A stretch of DNA of 64,000 bases, from assembly GCF_009600985.1 (NCBI RefSeq), contig NZ_VDFP01000007.1, forward strand, positions 1 through 64,000. Reading direction: 5' to 3'. The DNA comes from Companilactobacillus halodurans (GTDB lineage Bacteria; Bacillota; Bacilli; Lactobacillales; Lactobacillaceae). Position 1 is the first letter of the stretch. Each line of letters opens with the position of its first letter. Positions 25,453 to 35,161 of this stretch are shown in pieces. The notes under the pieces are model-generated. The model ran no database searches and was not told the DNA's origin. It saw only the letters and a program-made list of their open reading frames with translations. The position numbers and the translations under genes are program-made.

Positions 25453-26243
25453 TGCAATCTCCAGTAAAGTATTTATCACACAAAGGATGGCATCAGACCG
25501 CAATTATCGCAATTATTGGCGGTATTTATGTATTCGGTAGTTGGGTGCTTAATTTCAATAATTTAAATGGAATTCTAGCTTTGCCAAAAGCCTTTGCTTG
25601 GTTGGGAGTCAACTTTAAGCCAACCCCTAATTCAGTACAATATTTGCCAAGAATTTGGCAAAAACTAATGCAAACAGTTCTCTTGGCTATTTCCTCAACT
25701 GTAGTAGCAGCGATTATTTCCATCTTTGTGGCTTTGTTGGGATCAAAGGTTACTGGAATCAATGCATTTGTTCAGACAATCGTTCGTGGAATTGCATCTT
25801 TCTTTAGAAATATTCCTTTAGTTGCATGGTCAATGATTCTTCTATTTTCATTCAAGCAAAGTGATTTTACCGGATTCTTGGCTTTGCTATTGATGTCAAT
25901 AGGTTACTTGATTCGTGCTTTTATGGAAATTATTGAAGATGAAGCTAGTGAAACTATGTTGGCTTTAAAAGCTACTGGAGCGAGTTATTTCCAAGTTATT
26001 TTCCAAGCGGTTTTGCCACAGATTTTGCCAAGTATCTTAAGCTGGATTCTTTATATGATTGAAAATAATGTACGTGATGCCACGTTGGTGGGGATTCTTA
26101 CGGGTACAGGTATTGGATTTATTTTTGATATTTACTATAAAAGTTTCCGTTTTGACGCTGCTGGAATGACAGTGTTGGCAATTATTATCGTTGTAATTGC
26201 TTTGGAGACTATCTCAAATCAAATCAGGAAGGTGATCTTATGA
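25452..26243 (+). CDS. phnE: Phosphonate ABC transporter permease 1
   Basis: A 263-aa permease with six or so membrane segments. The coupling-loop EAA motif is EASETMLALKATGASYFQVI (near residue 160). It forms the channel with the second PhnE. It overlaps phnC and the next gene by one and four bases, consistent with tight translational coupling. Confidence 0.92.
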   Translation: MQSPVKYLSHKGWHQTAIIAIIGGIYVFGSWVLNFNNLNGILALPKAFAWLGVNFKPTPNSVQYLPRIWQKLMQTVLLAISSTVVAAIISIFVALLGSKVTGINAFVQTIVRGIASFFRNIPLVAWSMILLFSFKQSDFTGFLALLLMSIGYLIRAFMEIIEDEASETMLALKATGASYFQVIFQAVLPQILPSILSWILYMIENNVRDATLVGILTGTGIGFIFDIYYKSFRFDAAGMTVLAIIIVVIALETISNQIRKVIL

Positions 26244-27091
26244 TAGACAGTCAAGACGAAGTAATGCCAAAACAAAAGTCACCGAAGTCTCCTGAAATTA
26301 AGTTACATGCGAGAAGTCTTTCAAGAACGATGATTGTCGTTGTATTTGGATCCTTGTTATTGATTACAGGTTATACCCTGACTCATCTTGATGCGGCGGG
26401 AGTCAAAGTAAACGTTGCTTTTAAAGAATTAGCAACAACTTTAAATCAAATGTTTCTGCAACCAAATGCTGGTACAGATGGTTTGTGGCTTTTATTACAA
26501 GCTTTAGGAAGTAGTGTTGTGCTTTCTATTTTAACAACGATTATAGGTGCTGTGTTTGGATTTTTGTTTGCAGTTATGGCTTCAAAAAATTTAACCAATG
26601 CTTATTTAGGAGCAGGAATAAGAGTTGTCATGGCAGTGATTAGAGCTATACCAACTATTATTTGGGCTTTGATTTTCTCAATTGTCTGTGGTTTAGGCAG
26701 TACCGCAGCCATTCTGGGATTAAGTTTTCATAGTATTGCCTATCTAACCAAAGCTTATTCAGAAAGTATTGAGGGAATTGATAATTCAATTATTGAATCT
26801 CTAAAAGTTACAGGAGCTAAGTTCTGGGTGATTGTTTTTCAAGCTATTTGGCCAACAATCGTAGCTTCATTTGTATCATGGACGTTTATTCGTTTAGAGA
26901 TTAATTTTGCTAATGCCATTGCTGTGGGTGCAGCAGCTGGTGCTGGAGGAATTGGATATCAATTATACGTTGCAAGTGGAATGAGTTTTGATTTCCATGA
27001 GACAGGTTTTATCGTTTACATGGTTGTTTTAGTAGCATTTGTACTTGAGTTCATTGCGGTTAAAATTAGACGCTATTATTTAAGCCGTTAA
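26240..27091 (+). CDS. phnE: Phosphonate ABC transporter permease 2
   Basis: A 283-aa paralogue of the preceding permease with a longer N terminus. Its EAA-type loop is SIIESLKVTGAKFWVIVFQ with Glu/Gly positions kept. Two different PhnE subunits are common in Firmicutes and give a heterodimer. AAGGTGATC lies just before its ATG inside the previous gene. Confidence 0.91.
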   Translation: MIDSQDEVMPKQKSPKSPEIKLHARSLSRTMIVVVFGSLLLITGYTLTHLDAAGVKVNVAFKELATTLNQMFLQPNAGTDGLWLLLQALGSSVVLSILTTIIGAVFGFLFAVMASKNLTNAYLGAGIRVVMAVIRAIPTIIWALIFSIVCGLGSTAAILGLSFHSIAYLTKAYSESIEGIDNSIIESLKVTGAKFWVIVFQAIWPTIVASFVSWTFIRLEINFANAIAVGAAAGAGGIGYQLYVASGMSFDFHETGFIVYMVVLVAFVLEFIAVKIRRYYLSR

Positions 27092-27108
27092 TTTAGGGAG
27101 AAAAATTT

Positions 27109-27903
27109 ATGATTGAAGCAGTTATATTTGATTGGGCTGGAACGACCGTTGATTATGGCAGTTTAGCTCCGGTTGTCGCATTTAAAAAAGCGTTTAAGGA
27201 TGCTGGCATCGAGTTAAGCGATGATGATATTCGTCAAGATATGGGGATGGCTAAGTGGGACCACATTGGCAAGATTCTTGAACTTGAGGATGTTAAACGA
27301 CAATGGGAACTGAAATATTCTGAATTACCAAATGATGAAGATCGAAAGAAAATTTATGAAGGATTTCAACAGTCGTTACTTCACTATCTCAGAGAATATA
27401 CGGAGTTAAAATCTGGAGTATTAAAGACCTTTAATTATTTGAAGGAATATGGCATAAAGGTTGCAACAACCACAGGCTATACTGCAGAGATGATGAATAT
27501 TGTTAAGGATAAAGCAGCTGAAGATGGATATACTCCAGATTTAGTTGTTACATCTGAGGATGTTGATGGGATGGGTCGTCCTTCTCCAGCAATGATTCAA
27601 TTCATTATGAGGAAATTCAATATCAACGATCCTAAGAAAATCATTAAAGTTGGGGATACCTTAGTTGATATCGAAGAAGGTAGAAATGCTGGCGTTACAA
27701 CAGTTGGGATAGTTGAAGGCAGCAGTTTGATGGGATTGTCACAAGTTGAATTTGATGAATTGGATAACGAAGAACAAATAACTAAGAGAAATGAAGTAAA
27801 ACGTGAATATGAATCAGCCAATGCTGATTTTGTGGTCGACAGTATATTTGATTTAGTTCAAATTATTGAATACTTAAATGAATCGATGGATAAAAAATGG
27901 TAG
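27109..27903 (+). CDS. phnX: Phosphonoacetaldehyde hydrolase
   Basis: A 264-aa HAD enzyme that splits phosphonoacetaldehyde into acetaldehyde and phosphate. Asp8 is the nucleophile in FDWAGTTVD, where the DxAGT form is diagnostic for PhnX. Lys49 in MGMAKWDHI is the Schiff-base lysine. Motif IV is KVGDTLVDIEEG. It is cytoplasmic. It overlaps phnW by 7 nt, so the two catabolic enzymes are made together. Confidence 0.95.
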   Translation: MIEAVIFDWAGTTVDYGSLAPVVAFKKAFKDAGIELSDDDIRQDMGMAKWDHIGKILELEDVKRQWELKYSELPNDEDRKKIYEGFQQSLLHYLREYTELKSGVLKTFNYLKEYGIKVATTTGYTAEMMNIVKDKAAEDGYTPDLVVTSEDVDGMGRPSPAMIQFIMRKFNINDPKKIIKVGDTLVDIEEGRNAGVTTVGIVEGSSLMGLSQVEFDELDNEEQITKRNEVKREYESANADFVVDSIFDLVQIIEYLNESMDKKW

Positions 27904-28985
27904 AAAAATATTTGCTTCTAACACCAGGACCTTTAACAACAAGTGAAAAAGTAAAACAAGCAATGGATTTTGATTATTGTACTTGGGATGATGACTATAA
28001 GAAAATAACTCAATCCTTTAGACATTCTCTTTTAGAACTTGCCGAAGTCAAAGAAGATGAGTATACAGCCGTTCCCATACAAGGAAGCGGTACGTATGGA
28101 GTTGAATCAGTTATCAGTTCAACAATTTCAGATGATGATACATTATTAATTGCTATCAATGGTGCTTACGGTCAACGAATTAGTGAAATGGCTGATGTCT
28201 ATGGAATCAACCATGTGGATCTTGTTGTTGATGAAAGAGAACCTATTACTTTAGAAGCTGTAACGGAATACTTAGATAAGTATCCTGATATAACTCACTT
28301 TGCAATGATTCATTGTGAAACAACTACAGGTATCTTGAATCCAATTGAGGATATTATTCCTTATGTAAAAGAGCATGGAATTGTGACAATTGTCGATGCT
28401 ATGAGTAGTTTTGGTGGAATTCCAATCGATGTTAAAAATGATAAAATTGATTATCTTATCAGTAGTTCTAATAAATGTATTCAGGGAGTTCCTGGTTTTT
28501 CCTTTGTAATTGCTAGAAAGGAATCCTTGGAGTCAACTAAAGGAATGGCAAGAACGTTGTCATTGGATCTTTATAGTCAATATATTGAAATGGAACGAAA
28601 TAATGGTAAGTGGCGTTTTACTTCTCCGACACATGTTGTTCATGCTTTTTATGAAGCATTGAAAGAACTGAACGAAGAAGGTGGAGTTAAGGCTCGTAAT
28701 CAACGTTATCAAGCCAATCAAAAACATCTAGCAACGGGAATGGAAGAATTAGGTTTCAAAGTTTTAATTGATGAGAAGTGGCAATCACCAATTATCACAT
28801 CATTTATTTATCCAACCGCAGATTTTGATTTCCATAAGTTCTATCAACAATTGAAGAGTGATGGATTTGTAATTTATCCTGGAAAAATTTCCCATGTTCC
28901 AACATTTAGAATTGGAAATATTGGTGAAGTTTATGATGAGGACATAACTAATTTATTACAAGCAATTAAAGAAATTATTCAATAA
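27897..28985 (+). CDS. phnW: 2-aminoethylphosphonate:pyruvate transaminase
   Basis: A 362-aa PLP enzyme of aminotransferase class V. It moves the amino group of 2-aminoethylphosphonate to pyruvate, giving phosphonoacetaldehyde and alanine. Start motif LLLTPGPLTTSEKVKQAM and the PLP-lysine region SSSNKCIQGVPGFSF (Lys193) are typical. Together with PhnX it completes the phosphonatase route. It is the last gene before a strong terminator. Confidence 0.95.
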   Translation: MVEKYLLLTPGPLTTSEKVKQAMDFDYCTWDDDYKKITQSFRHSLLELAEVKEDEYTAVPIQGSGTYGVESVISSTISDDDTLLIAINGAYGQRISEMADVYGINHVDLVVDEREPITLEAVTEYLDKYPDITHFAMIHCETTTGILNPIEDIIPYVKEHGIVTIVDAMSSFGGIPIDVKNDKIDYLISSSNKCIQGVPGFSFVIARKESLESTKGMARTLSLDLYSQYIEMERNNGKWRFTSPTHVVHAFYEALKELNEEGGVKARNQRYQANQKHLATGMEELGFKVLIDEKWQSPIITSFIYPTADFDFHKFYQQLKSDGFVIYPGKISHVPTFRIGNIGEVYDEDITNLLQAIKEIIQ

Positions 28986-28994
28986 ATAAAAATC

Positions 28995-29032
28995 AAAGAG
29001 GCTCAAATCCGTAATAGGATTTGGGCCTCTTT
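28995..29032. terminator. Terminator of the phn operon, bidirectional
   Basis: AAAGAGGC-CAAATCC and GGATTTG-GCCTCTTT arms enclose a 6-nt loop. Confidence 0.88.
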
Positions 29033-29033
29033 G

Positions 29034-29720
29034 TTATTCATCGTTTGATTTTAATTTTAGAAAATCATAAATTGATTCAGAATATCTTAAATAAAGTAGT
29101 TCCGAGAATTCCCACCAGGTACTGGCAAGTAGGATACTGCCAATGACATCACTGGGAAAGTGTCCTCTTAAATAAATTCGTGAAATTGAAACAACAATTA
29201 ACCATAAAATCATTACTAAATTCAAAGTTGTTTTTAACGATTGATTTTTTATTTGTGGAAGTATAAAGACAATGATTGTTAAAACTAATATGGTAGTTCC
29301 AAAGGTGTGTCCACTTGGAAAACTGTAGCCCGAGGCGGGAATTATTTTTTGCAGTGGACGCTCTCGTTTCACGGAAATCTTTACTAAAAATGAAATGATA
29401 TTACCACTGATCAATAAAAATCCAATCCACAAACTAGCAATTTTTTTGTCTTGTTTAAATAAAAATAAAATGATTACTATTAGATAAATCACGTCCATAA
29501 TGGGACTGCCCAAAAAAGTAATTGTTGAAAACAATTCAGTGTTGAAAGGAGTAGTTATATCTCCAAAAAGATTTTGAATAGAATGGTCAAAACTCATTAA
29601 AAATGAATTGTTAGTAATAACCATTAGTTCTAATAAAAAGAAGGCTGTCAGATAAATTAATGTTAGCCATTTTCTATTTTTGTTTTGTTTAAATATCAAA
29701 ATGTGACTCCTTAGATCCAA
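29034..29720 (-). CDS. PAP2-family membrane phosphatase
   Basis: A 228-aa integral membrane protein with six hydrophobic segments. All three PAP2 motifs are present: KISVKRERP, SFPSGHTFG and SRIYLRGHFPSD. Such enzymes remove phosphate from phosphatidic acid or undecaprenyl diphosphate on the outer face. It is monocistronic between the phn and pox units. Confidence 0.9.
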   Translation of the reverse strand: MDLRSHILIFKQNKNRKWLTLIYLTAFFLLELMVITNNSFLMSFDHSIQNLFGDITTPFNTELFSTITFLGSPIMDVIYLIVIILFLFKQDKKIASLWIGFLLISGNIISFLVKISVKRERPLQKIIPASGYSFPSGHTFGTTILVLTIIVFILPQIKNQSLKTTLNLVMILWLIVVSISRIYLRGHFPSDVIGSILLASTWWEFSELLYLRYSESIYDFLKLKSNDE

Positions 29721-29883
29721 ATGGATAATTAAGTTTGTTTGGTACCTTAAGCCCTGATTGTAATATTATTTTCATAAAACTTACAGTCCATTATGTAAAA
29801 AAATAAAAATATTTTAATTAAACAAAACTCGTATCTCCATTTGAGATTAATGATATAATCAATCTTACAAAAGGAGGCTTCAA

Positions 29884-30132
29884 ATGCTCACATTAATGGC
29901 AACCAATGCTAGTAGTAGTGGAACGCCGCTATTAATAGCAATTGGCGTAGCGATACTCGTAATAATTTGGTTATTTATTAAGACGGGGATTGCATTATTA
30001 CACCATCCAATAATCGGGATTGTTCTGATTTTACTGGGTGTTCTTGGACTTTGGAACTATCTCATAATTGGGATAGGTGTAATTGTTGGGGGAATAGTTT
30101 TCTTAGTAATATCTCAATTTTTTGATAATTAG
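29884..30132 (+). CDS. Small membrane protein of unknown function
   Basis: An 82-aa ORF with two or three hydrophobic segments and little else. The support for a real gene is an AAAGGAGG ribosome site 6 nt before its ATG, a TATAAT at 29854-29859 and a terminator right after. I do not recognise a family. Confidence 0.7.
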   Translation: MLTLMATNASSSGTPLLIAIGVAILVIIWLFIKTGIALLHHPIIGIVLILLGVLGLWNYLIIGIGVIVGGIVFLVISQFFDN

Positions 30133-30141
30133 TGAATTCAG

Positions 30142-30174
30142 GAATCAGGACAATTTGTCTTGATTCTTTTTTTT
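30142..30174 (+). terminator. Terminator of the small membrane protein gene
   Basis: GAATCAGGACA and TGTCTTGATTC arms (11 bp with one mismatch) are followed by T8. Confidence 0.85.
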
Positions 30175-30216
30175 GTTGCGAGATTAATTATTTGATTTAT
30201 TTTCCGGAATATTCGA

Positions 30217-30230
30217 TGATAACGTTTGCA
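30217..30230 (+). promoter_or_regulatory. cre site before pox
   Basis: TGATAACGTTTGCA matches the relaxed CcpA consensus TGWNANCGNTNNCA at all positions, 47 bp before the pox start. CcpA repression of pyruvate oxidase is known in Lactiplantibacillus plantarum. Confidence 0.75.
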
Positions 30231-30276
30231 AACATAAAAAGAAAAAATAACTATTGCAGAAAAGAGAGTGTGTAGT

Positions 30277-32037
30277 ATGACAAAAATGATTGCTGGACAA
30301 GCCTTAATTAAAGTTTTGGAAGATTGGGGCGTTGATCATATTTATGGCGTTCCAGGTGGTTCAATTAATCATACCGTTGAAGGATTATATCTTGAAAAAG
30401 ATAAAGTTAAATATATTCAAGTTCGTCATGAAGAAGTTGGTGCATTAGCTGCTTCGGCTGATGCAAAATTCACTGGGAAAATTGGAGTTGCTTTTGGGTC
30501 TGCTGGTCCTGGTGCTACACATTTATTTAATGGACTTTATGATGCCAAGATGGATCATGTTCCCTTGTTAGCTTTAGTGGGCCAAGTACCTCAAGAAAAT
30601 ATGAATACTAATTATTTCCAAGAAATGGATGAGGGACCAATGTTTTCCAACGTTGCAGTTTATAATCGGACCGTGACGACAGCAGAACAAATTCCCTATG
30701 TTATCAATCAAGCTATTCGTGAAGCATACAAACAAAGTGGAGTTGCGGTTGTAATTTTGCCAGAAAATTTGACCACGGATGAAATTGATTATGTTCCAAC
30801 TAAGACACCAAAAGTTGTGAAAAATAACTTTACGCAAACTATCAATCCAGAAGATGTAGAAAATTCTTTGAAGATGATAAAAGAAGCTAAGCATCCATTG
30901 ATATATGCCGGCAGAGGTTTGTTGGGCGCAAAAGACGTTTTGACAAAATTTTCTGAACAATTCAATATTCCTGTTATGAATACCGTTCCCGCAACTGGTG
31001 TAATCAGTACTGACCATCCTAACTTTATTGGAACTTTTGGACGTTTGGGAAGCAAGTCTGGTTTTGAAGCATTGCAACATACTGATTTAATTCTTTTTCT
31101 AGGTTCGGAATTTCCATTTGCTGGATTATGGCCAAAAGACGTCAAAATAATTGATGTTAATATTAATCCTTACGACATTGGAAAAACTGTCGATGTTGAT
31201 TATGCAGTTATTGCTGATGCGAAGAGTTATTTGCAAGCCTTGATTGATACCAATGAAACCTTGCCAGCAGGAGTTTGGTTGAAAGCTAACCAGAAAAATA
31301 AAGCTAACTGGGATCATTGGCTTGATCAACTTGCTAAAGATGACAGCGAAGGCTTAAATCCTGAAACAGTCACAAGTAAAATTGCTGAAATAGCTGGACC
31401 TAATGATACTTATGGTGTTGATACAGGAAATGTTTCTGAATGGGGAGTGCGTGGACTACCAATGAACCACAATCAACGCTTTGCCATTTCTGGTCTATTT
31501 GCCACAATGGGATTTGGCTTGCCATCAGGATTAGCAGGAGCTTTAAGCGTACCAGATAGTCAAGCTTGGTCGCTTTCAGGCGATGGCGGTTTCTCAATGG
31601 TTGCACCTGATATAATTACAGAAGTCAGATACGGATTGCCAGTTATCAACATTGTCTTTTCAAATGAAAGACTAGGGTTCATCTATTATGAGCAAGTTCA
31701 AACAAAACAACATCTCTATGGAGTAGATTTAACAAGTGCTGATTGGGCTAAAGTTACCGAAGGACTTGGTGGAATTGGATTCACAGTTAAATCTATCAAA
31801 GATGTTGATGAAGTATTTGCTAAAATTAAAGATTTACAAGCTTCCGGAAACAAGAAACCAATCGTAGTTAATGCTGTGATTAAACCAGATGATCCAATTG
31901 CAACAGGCTTTATGCCTTTAGATGCTAAGTTATATGGACAAGATGCCGTTGATGAATATTCTAAGAAATATCATATTGATCCTAAAGAGCAACCATCATT
32001 AGGTGAATTGCTAAGAGAACAAAGCGATAATGATTAG
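30277..32037 (+). CDS. pox: Pyruvate oxidase
   Basis: A 586-aa TPP- and FAD-dependent enzyme that converts pyruvate, phosphate and oxygen to acetyl phosphate, hydrogen peroxide and CO2. The N-terminal TPP domain has GVPGGSINHTVEG and the catalytic Glu in VRHEEVGALAA. The FAD domain is central, and the C-terminal TPP motif is SGDGGFSMVAPDI. ATG 30277 is preferred over the GTG at 30268. Its cre site indicates expression when preferred sugar is low. Confidence 0.94.
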   Translation: MTKMIAGQALIKVLEDWGVDHIYGVPGGSINHTVEGLYLEKDKVKYIQVRHEEVGALAASADAKFTGKIGVAFGSAGPGATHLFNGLYDAKMDHVPLLALVGQVPQENMNTNYFQEMDEGPMFSNVAVYNRTVTTAEQIPYVINQAIREAYKQSGVAVVILPENLTTDEIDYVPTKTPKVVKNNFTQTINPEDVENSLKMIKEAKHPLIYAGRGLLGAKDVLTKFSEQFNIPVMNTVPATGVISTDHPNFIGTFGRLGSKSGFEALQHTDLILFLGSEFPFAGLWPKDVKIIDVNINPYDIGKTVDVDYAVIADAKSYLQALIDTNETLPAGVWLKANQKNKANWDHWLDQLAKDDSEGLNPETVTSKIAEIAGPNDTYGVDTGNVSEWGVRGLPMNHNQRFAISGLFATMGFGLPSGLAGALSVPDSQAWSLSGDGGFSMVAPDIITEVRYGLPVINIVFSNERLGFIYYEQVQTKQHLYGVDLTSADWAKVTEGLGGIGFTVKSIKDVDEVFAKIKDLQASGNKKPIVVNAVIKPDDPIATGFMPLDAKLYGQDAVDEYSKKYHIDPKEQPSLGELLREQSDND

Positions 32038-32069
32038 ACCTATACAAAAATCCTTATAAACAGGTAAAA

Positions 32070-32099
32070 TAAAAGACGAGAATAATCTCGTCTTTTTTA
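32070..32099 (+). terminator. Terminator of pox
   Basis: AAAAGACGAGA and TCTCGTCTTTT arms enclose a 4-nt loop and are followed by T-rich sequence. Confidence 0.9.
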
Positions 32100-32124
32100 T
32101 ATCCAATATAATGGGGAAAATTAA

Positions 32125-32442
32125 ATGACAATTGATAAAATTAATGACTTACAAACAGCCGTTTTAGGTGAACAAAGCGATTTTTTGGTCAAAGCAGAAG
32201 CCTTTGACTTTTGCGACCAAATTCTTCAATCTCAAGTTACTGGTAGTGGCAATGATTGGTCAATTACGGCTACAAATGGCTGGATGGCTATAATAACGGG
32301 CTTTAATCATAAAATACACCGTTTATTTATGAAACAAGAGAGAAAAGATAATGAAGATCTTCGACATCAAATTACGAAAAAATATATTATTCGAAAAACT
32401 GAATTGCCAGAACAATATAAATTAATTCTGCGAAAAAAATAA
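32125..32442 (+). CDS. Hypothetical protein
   Basis: A 105-aa soluble protein that I do not recognise. It has an acidic first half and a basic C terminus ending in KKYIIRKTELPEQYKLILRK. The ATG is preceded by GGGG. It lies between the pox terminator and a terminator shared with pstB, so it is transcribed alone. Confidence 0.65.
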   Translation: MTIDKINDLQTAVLGEQSDFLVKAEAFDFCDQILQSQVTGSGNDWSITATNGWMAIITGFNHKIHRLFMKQERKDNEDLRHQITKKYIIRKTELPEQYKLILRKK

Positions 32443-32479
32443 TCCAAGATTCACAAACGTGAATGCTGGATTATTTTTT
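32433..32479. terminator. Bidirectional terminator
   Basis: The outer stem AAAAAATAATCCA/TGGATTATTTTTT and the inner stem GATTCAC/GTGAAT serve the hypothetical gene and pstB. It covers the final bases of pstB. Confidence 0.88.
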
Positions 32480-33272
32480 AACCAAAGTTTCCGGAAACGT
32501 AATCTTCAGTAGCTCTAATTTTTGGATGAGTAAATATTTTTGCAGTCTTATTATATTCAATGATATGACCTAGGTGAAGAAAAGCAGTGTAATCACTGAT
32601 ACGGGAAGCTTGCTGTAAATTATGAGTCACAATAATGATTGTGTAATCTTTACTGAGAACATGTAGCGTTTCTTCAATTTTTGAAGTTGAGATGGGATCC
32701 AAAGCACTAGCTGGCTCATCAAGCAATAGGATATCAGGACGCATTGCAATCGATCTAGCGATACAAAGTCTTTGTTGTTGACCACCAGATAAAGCTAAAG
32801 CACTTTTATTTAAATCATCTTTGACTTCATCCCAGAGTGCGGCGCCCTTTAAACTTTGTTCCAAACGTTCTTCTAAATCTGCCTTTTTTGTGATACCAGA
32901 ATTTTTTAAGGCAAAAGTAATATTGTCTTTAATAGATTTTGCAAAGGGGTTAGGTCGTTGAAAGACCATCCCAATATGTTGTCTAACTTCGTAAACATTG
33001 ATTTTAGGGGAATTGATGTCCAAATCCCGATAAAAGATTTGTCCATCAACGGTGGCAATCTTATCGTTCATTCGATTCAAGCAACGTAGATAAGTAGATT
33101 TGCCACAGCCTGAAGCTCCAATTAAAGCAGTTATTTTGTAACGCGGAAAAGCCATTGATGCGTTGAAAAGAGCATGGTTATTACCATAGTGAACCTGAAC
33201 ATCCTTTGTTGAAAGAGCTTTTTTTTCGGTTATGTCAATTATGTAATTATCATTTAAATCGTATTCTTTCAT
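32478..33272 (-). CDS. pstB: Phosphate ABC transporter ATP-binding protein
   Basis: A 264-aa ATPase with Walker A GASGCGKSTYLRCLNRMND (near residue 52), signature ALSGGQQQRLCIARSIA and Walker B DILLLDEPASALDP. LRCLNRMND is characteristic of PstB. It is the last gene of pstS-C-A-B. Only one pstB is present, and no phoU follows, unlike many lactic acid bacteria. Confidence 0.96.
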   Translation of the reverse strand: MKEYDLNDNYIIDITEKKALSTKDVQVHYGNNHALFNASMAFPRYKITALIGASGCGKSTYLRCLNRMNDKIATVDGQIFYRDLDINSPKINVYEVRQHIGMVFQRPNPFAKSIKDNITFALKNSGITKKADLEERLEQSLKGAALWDEVKDDLNKSALALSGGQQQRLCIARSIAMRPDILLLDEPASALDPISTSKIEETLHVLSKDYTIIIVTHNLQQASRISDYTAFLHLGHIIEYNKTAKIFTHPKIRATEDYVSGNFG

Positions 33273-33282
33273 GATTAATTCC

Positions 33283-34170
33283 TCATTTCGTTGCAGTGAT
33301 TTTTTTGTATAGTTTATTACCTAAGAAACGAGCTCCTAGGTTGAAAATCAGAATTACAATAATTAACACAGCAGATGAAGCGCTAGAAATCAAGTTGGCA
33401 TCAGGAGTAACACTTTCAGTATTAACTTTCCAAATGTGAACGGCTAGGGTTTCAGCAGGACGCATTGGATTCAGGAAACTTGTTGGTGAAAAAATATTCC
33501 AGTTACTGTAATCAACTGTAGGTGCACTTTGACCAGCAGTATAAATTAAAGCAGCAGCTTCACCAAAGATTCTACCAGCACTTAAAATTAATCCTGTTAA
33601 GATACCGGGTAAAGCAGCTGGTAGGATTATTTTGGTAGTAGTTTTCCAGTTGGATAATCCAAGCGACATGCCAGCCTCTCTTTGAAGATCAGGGACTGCT
33701 TGAAGCGATTCTTCAATGTTTCTAGTCAATAGTGGAAGGTTAAAGAAGGTTAAGGCAATCGCACCAGAGAGGATAGAGAAGCCGAGGTTAAATTTAATTA
33801 CGAAAAGTAAGTAACCAAATAAACCAACAACAACTGACGGAAGTGAACTTAAAACTTCAACACTAGTTCTGATTAAATCAGTGAACCAATTATTTGAAGC
33901 GTATTCAGAAAGATAAATACCAGCTCCTAAACCAATTGGTAAAGAAACGATGATTGTTAGAATCAACAAATAAATGGAGTTAAATAGTTGATCCCTGATA
34001 CCACCACCAGCACTAAAAGACTGTGCTGCAGTAGTTAAGAATTTCCAAGAAATATCGGGAACACCGTTGAAGAGGATGTACCCCAAAATTGCAATTAAGA
34101 TTATGATGACCGCTGCTACTAATGCATAAATGACTCCAGTAGCTAAGTGGTCCATTTTTTTTGCATTCAT
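33283..34170 (-). CDS. pstA: Phosphate ABC transporter permease PstA
   Basis: A 295-aa permease with six membrane segments. The family motif FFNLPLLTRNIEESLQAVPD and the coupling loop EAGMSLGLSNWKTTTKIILP are present. It pairs with PstC. The start codon lies directly after the pstC stop. Confidence 0.95.
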   Translation of the reverse strand: MNAKKMDHLATGVIYALVAAVIIILIAILGYILFNGVPDISWKFLTTAAQSFSAGGGIRDQLFNSIYLLILTIIVSLPIGLGAGIYLSEYASNNWFTDLIRTSVEVLSSLPSVVVGLFGYLLFVIKFNLGFSILSGAIALTFFNLPLLTRNIEESLQAVPDLQREAGMSLGLSNWKTTTKIILPAALPGILTGLILSAGRIFGEAAALIYTAGQSAPTVDYSNWNIFSPTSFLNPMRPAETLAVHIWKVNTESVTPDANLISSASSAVLIIVILIFNLGARFLGNKLYKKITATK

Positions 34171-35088
34171 TTAGAAACGACCTCGCTTTCCAATGAATTT
34201 AACAAGTAGATTTAATACTAATGACATCAATAATAGGATTAAGGCTAATGACCAAAGCGCATTGTTAGGCAAAGTTCCCATGACCGTATTACCAATATCG
34301 GTAGTCAATTTACTAGTTAAGGTTGAGGCGGGTGAAATTAAATTCTTTGGCATTAAAGCTGCATTTCCGATTACCATTTGAACAGCTAAAGCTTCACCAA
34401 AAGCTCTAGCCATACCAAAGATAATAGCTGTTAAAATTCCTGGGATAGCAGCCCGCAAAATAACTTTGTAAATAGTTTGCCATCTAGTAGCGCCTAAGGC
34501 TAGTGAGGCTTGACGATAATATAATGGGACCGCCTTTAAACTATCAACTGATAAAGAGGTTATTGTTGGTAAAATCATAACGAAGAGTACTATCGTACCA
34601 GATAAAATACCAAAACCTGTTCCGCCAAAGATTCCTCTGATAAAAGGAACGACAACGGATAAACCGATGAAACCATAAACAACTGAAGGAATACCGACTA
34701 GTAATTCGATAACAGGCTGTAGTATCTTAGTACCATTTTTACTTGAAAATTCTGCCATAAAGATAGCTACCCCTAGAGCAAATGGAGTTGCCAAAATTGC
34801 TGCTAAAAGTGTCACGCTAAATGAAGTAACAATCATTGGCAAAGCACCAACGTCGGGATGTCCTTGAGCATCAGTTGCTCCGGGATTCCAATTTGTCTTA
34901 GTTAAGAAATCAATCACACGCACGTGGTCTTGAGTAAAAGTGGCTAGACCTTTTGAAGCAATGAAATAAAGAATACAAGTAACTAATAAAATGATTATAC
35001 CAATGCATATATAACAAATTCCCTTACCCCAGTAATCCTGAAAGGTGGCTTTGGATTTCGTTTGTAATTTTTTTTGAATGTCATCCAT
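34171..35088 (-). CDS. pstC: Phosphate ABC transporter permease PstC
   Basis: A 305-aa permease. ELLVGIPSVVYGFIGLSVVV and the EAA-type loop RQASLALGATRWQTIYKVIL are typical of PstC. It starts 73 bp after pstS, with an attenuator-like hairpin between them. Confidence 0.95.
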   Translation of the reverse strand: MDDIQKKLQTKSKATFQDYWGKGICYICIGIIILLVTCILYFIASKGLATFTQDHVRVIDFLTKTNWNPGATDAQGHPDVGALPMIVTSFSVTLLAAILATPFALGVAIFMAEFSSKNGTKILQPVIELLVGIPSVVYGFIGLSVVVPFIRGIFGGTGFGILSGTIVLFVMILPTITSLSVDSLKAVPLYYRQASLALGATRWQTIYKVILRAAIPGILTAIIFGMARAFGEALAVQMVIGNAALMPKNLISPASTLTSKLTTDIGNTVMGTLPNNALWSLALILLLMSLVLNLLVKFIGKRGRF

Positions 35089-35113
35089 AGGGAATCACTC
35101 CTGTATATGAAAA

Positions 35114-35152
35114 AAGAACCTCGACCAAGATTGGGCAAGGTTGAAGTTCTTC
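35114..35152 (-). terminator. Intra-operon attenuator between pstS and pstC
   Basis: On the minus strand, AAGAACTTCAACC and GGTCGAGGTTCTT form an imperfect 13-bp stem with a 12-nt loop followed by T6. Partial termination here would make more binding protein than permease. Confidence 0.75.
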
Positions 35153-35161
35153 TTACACTAT

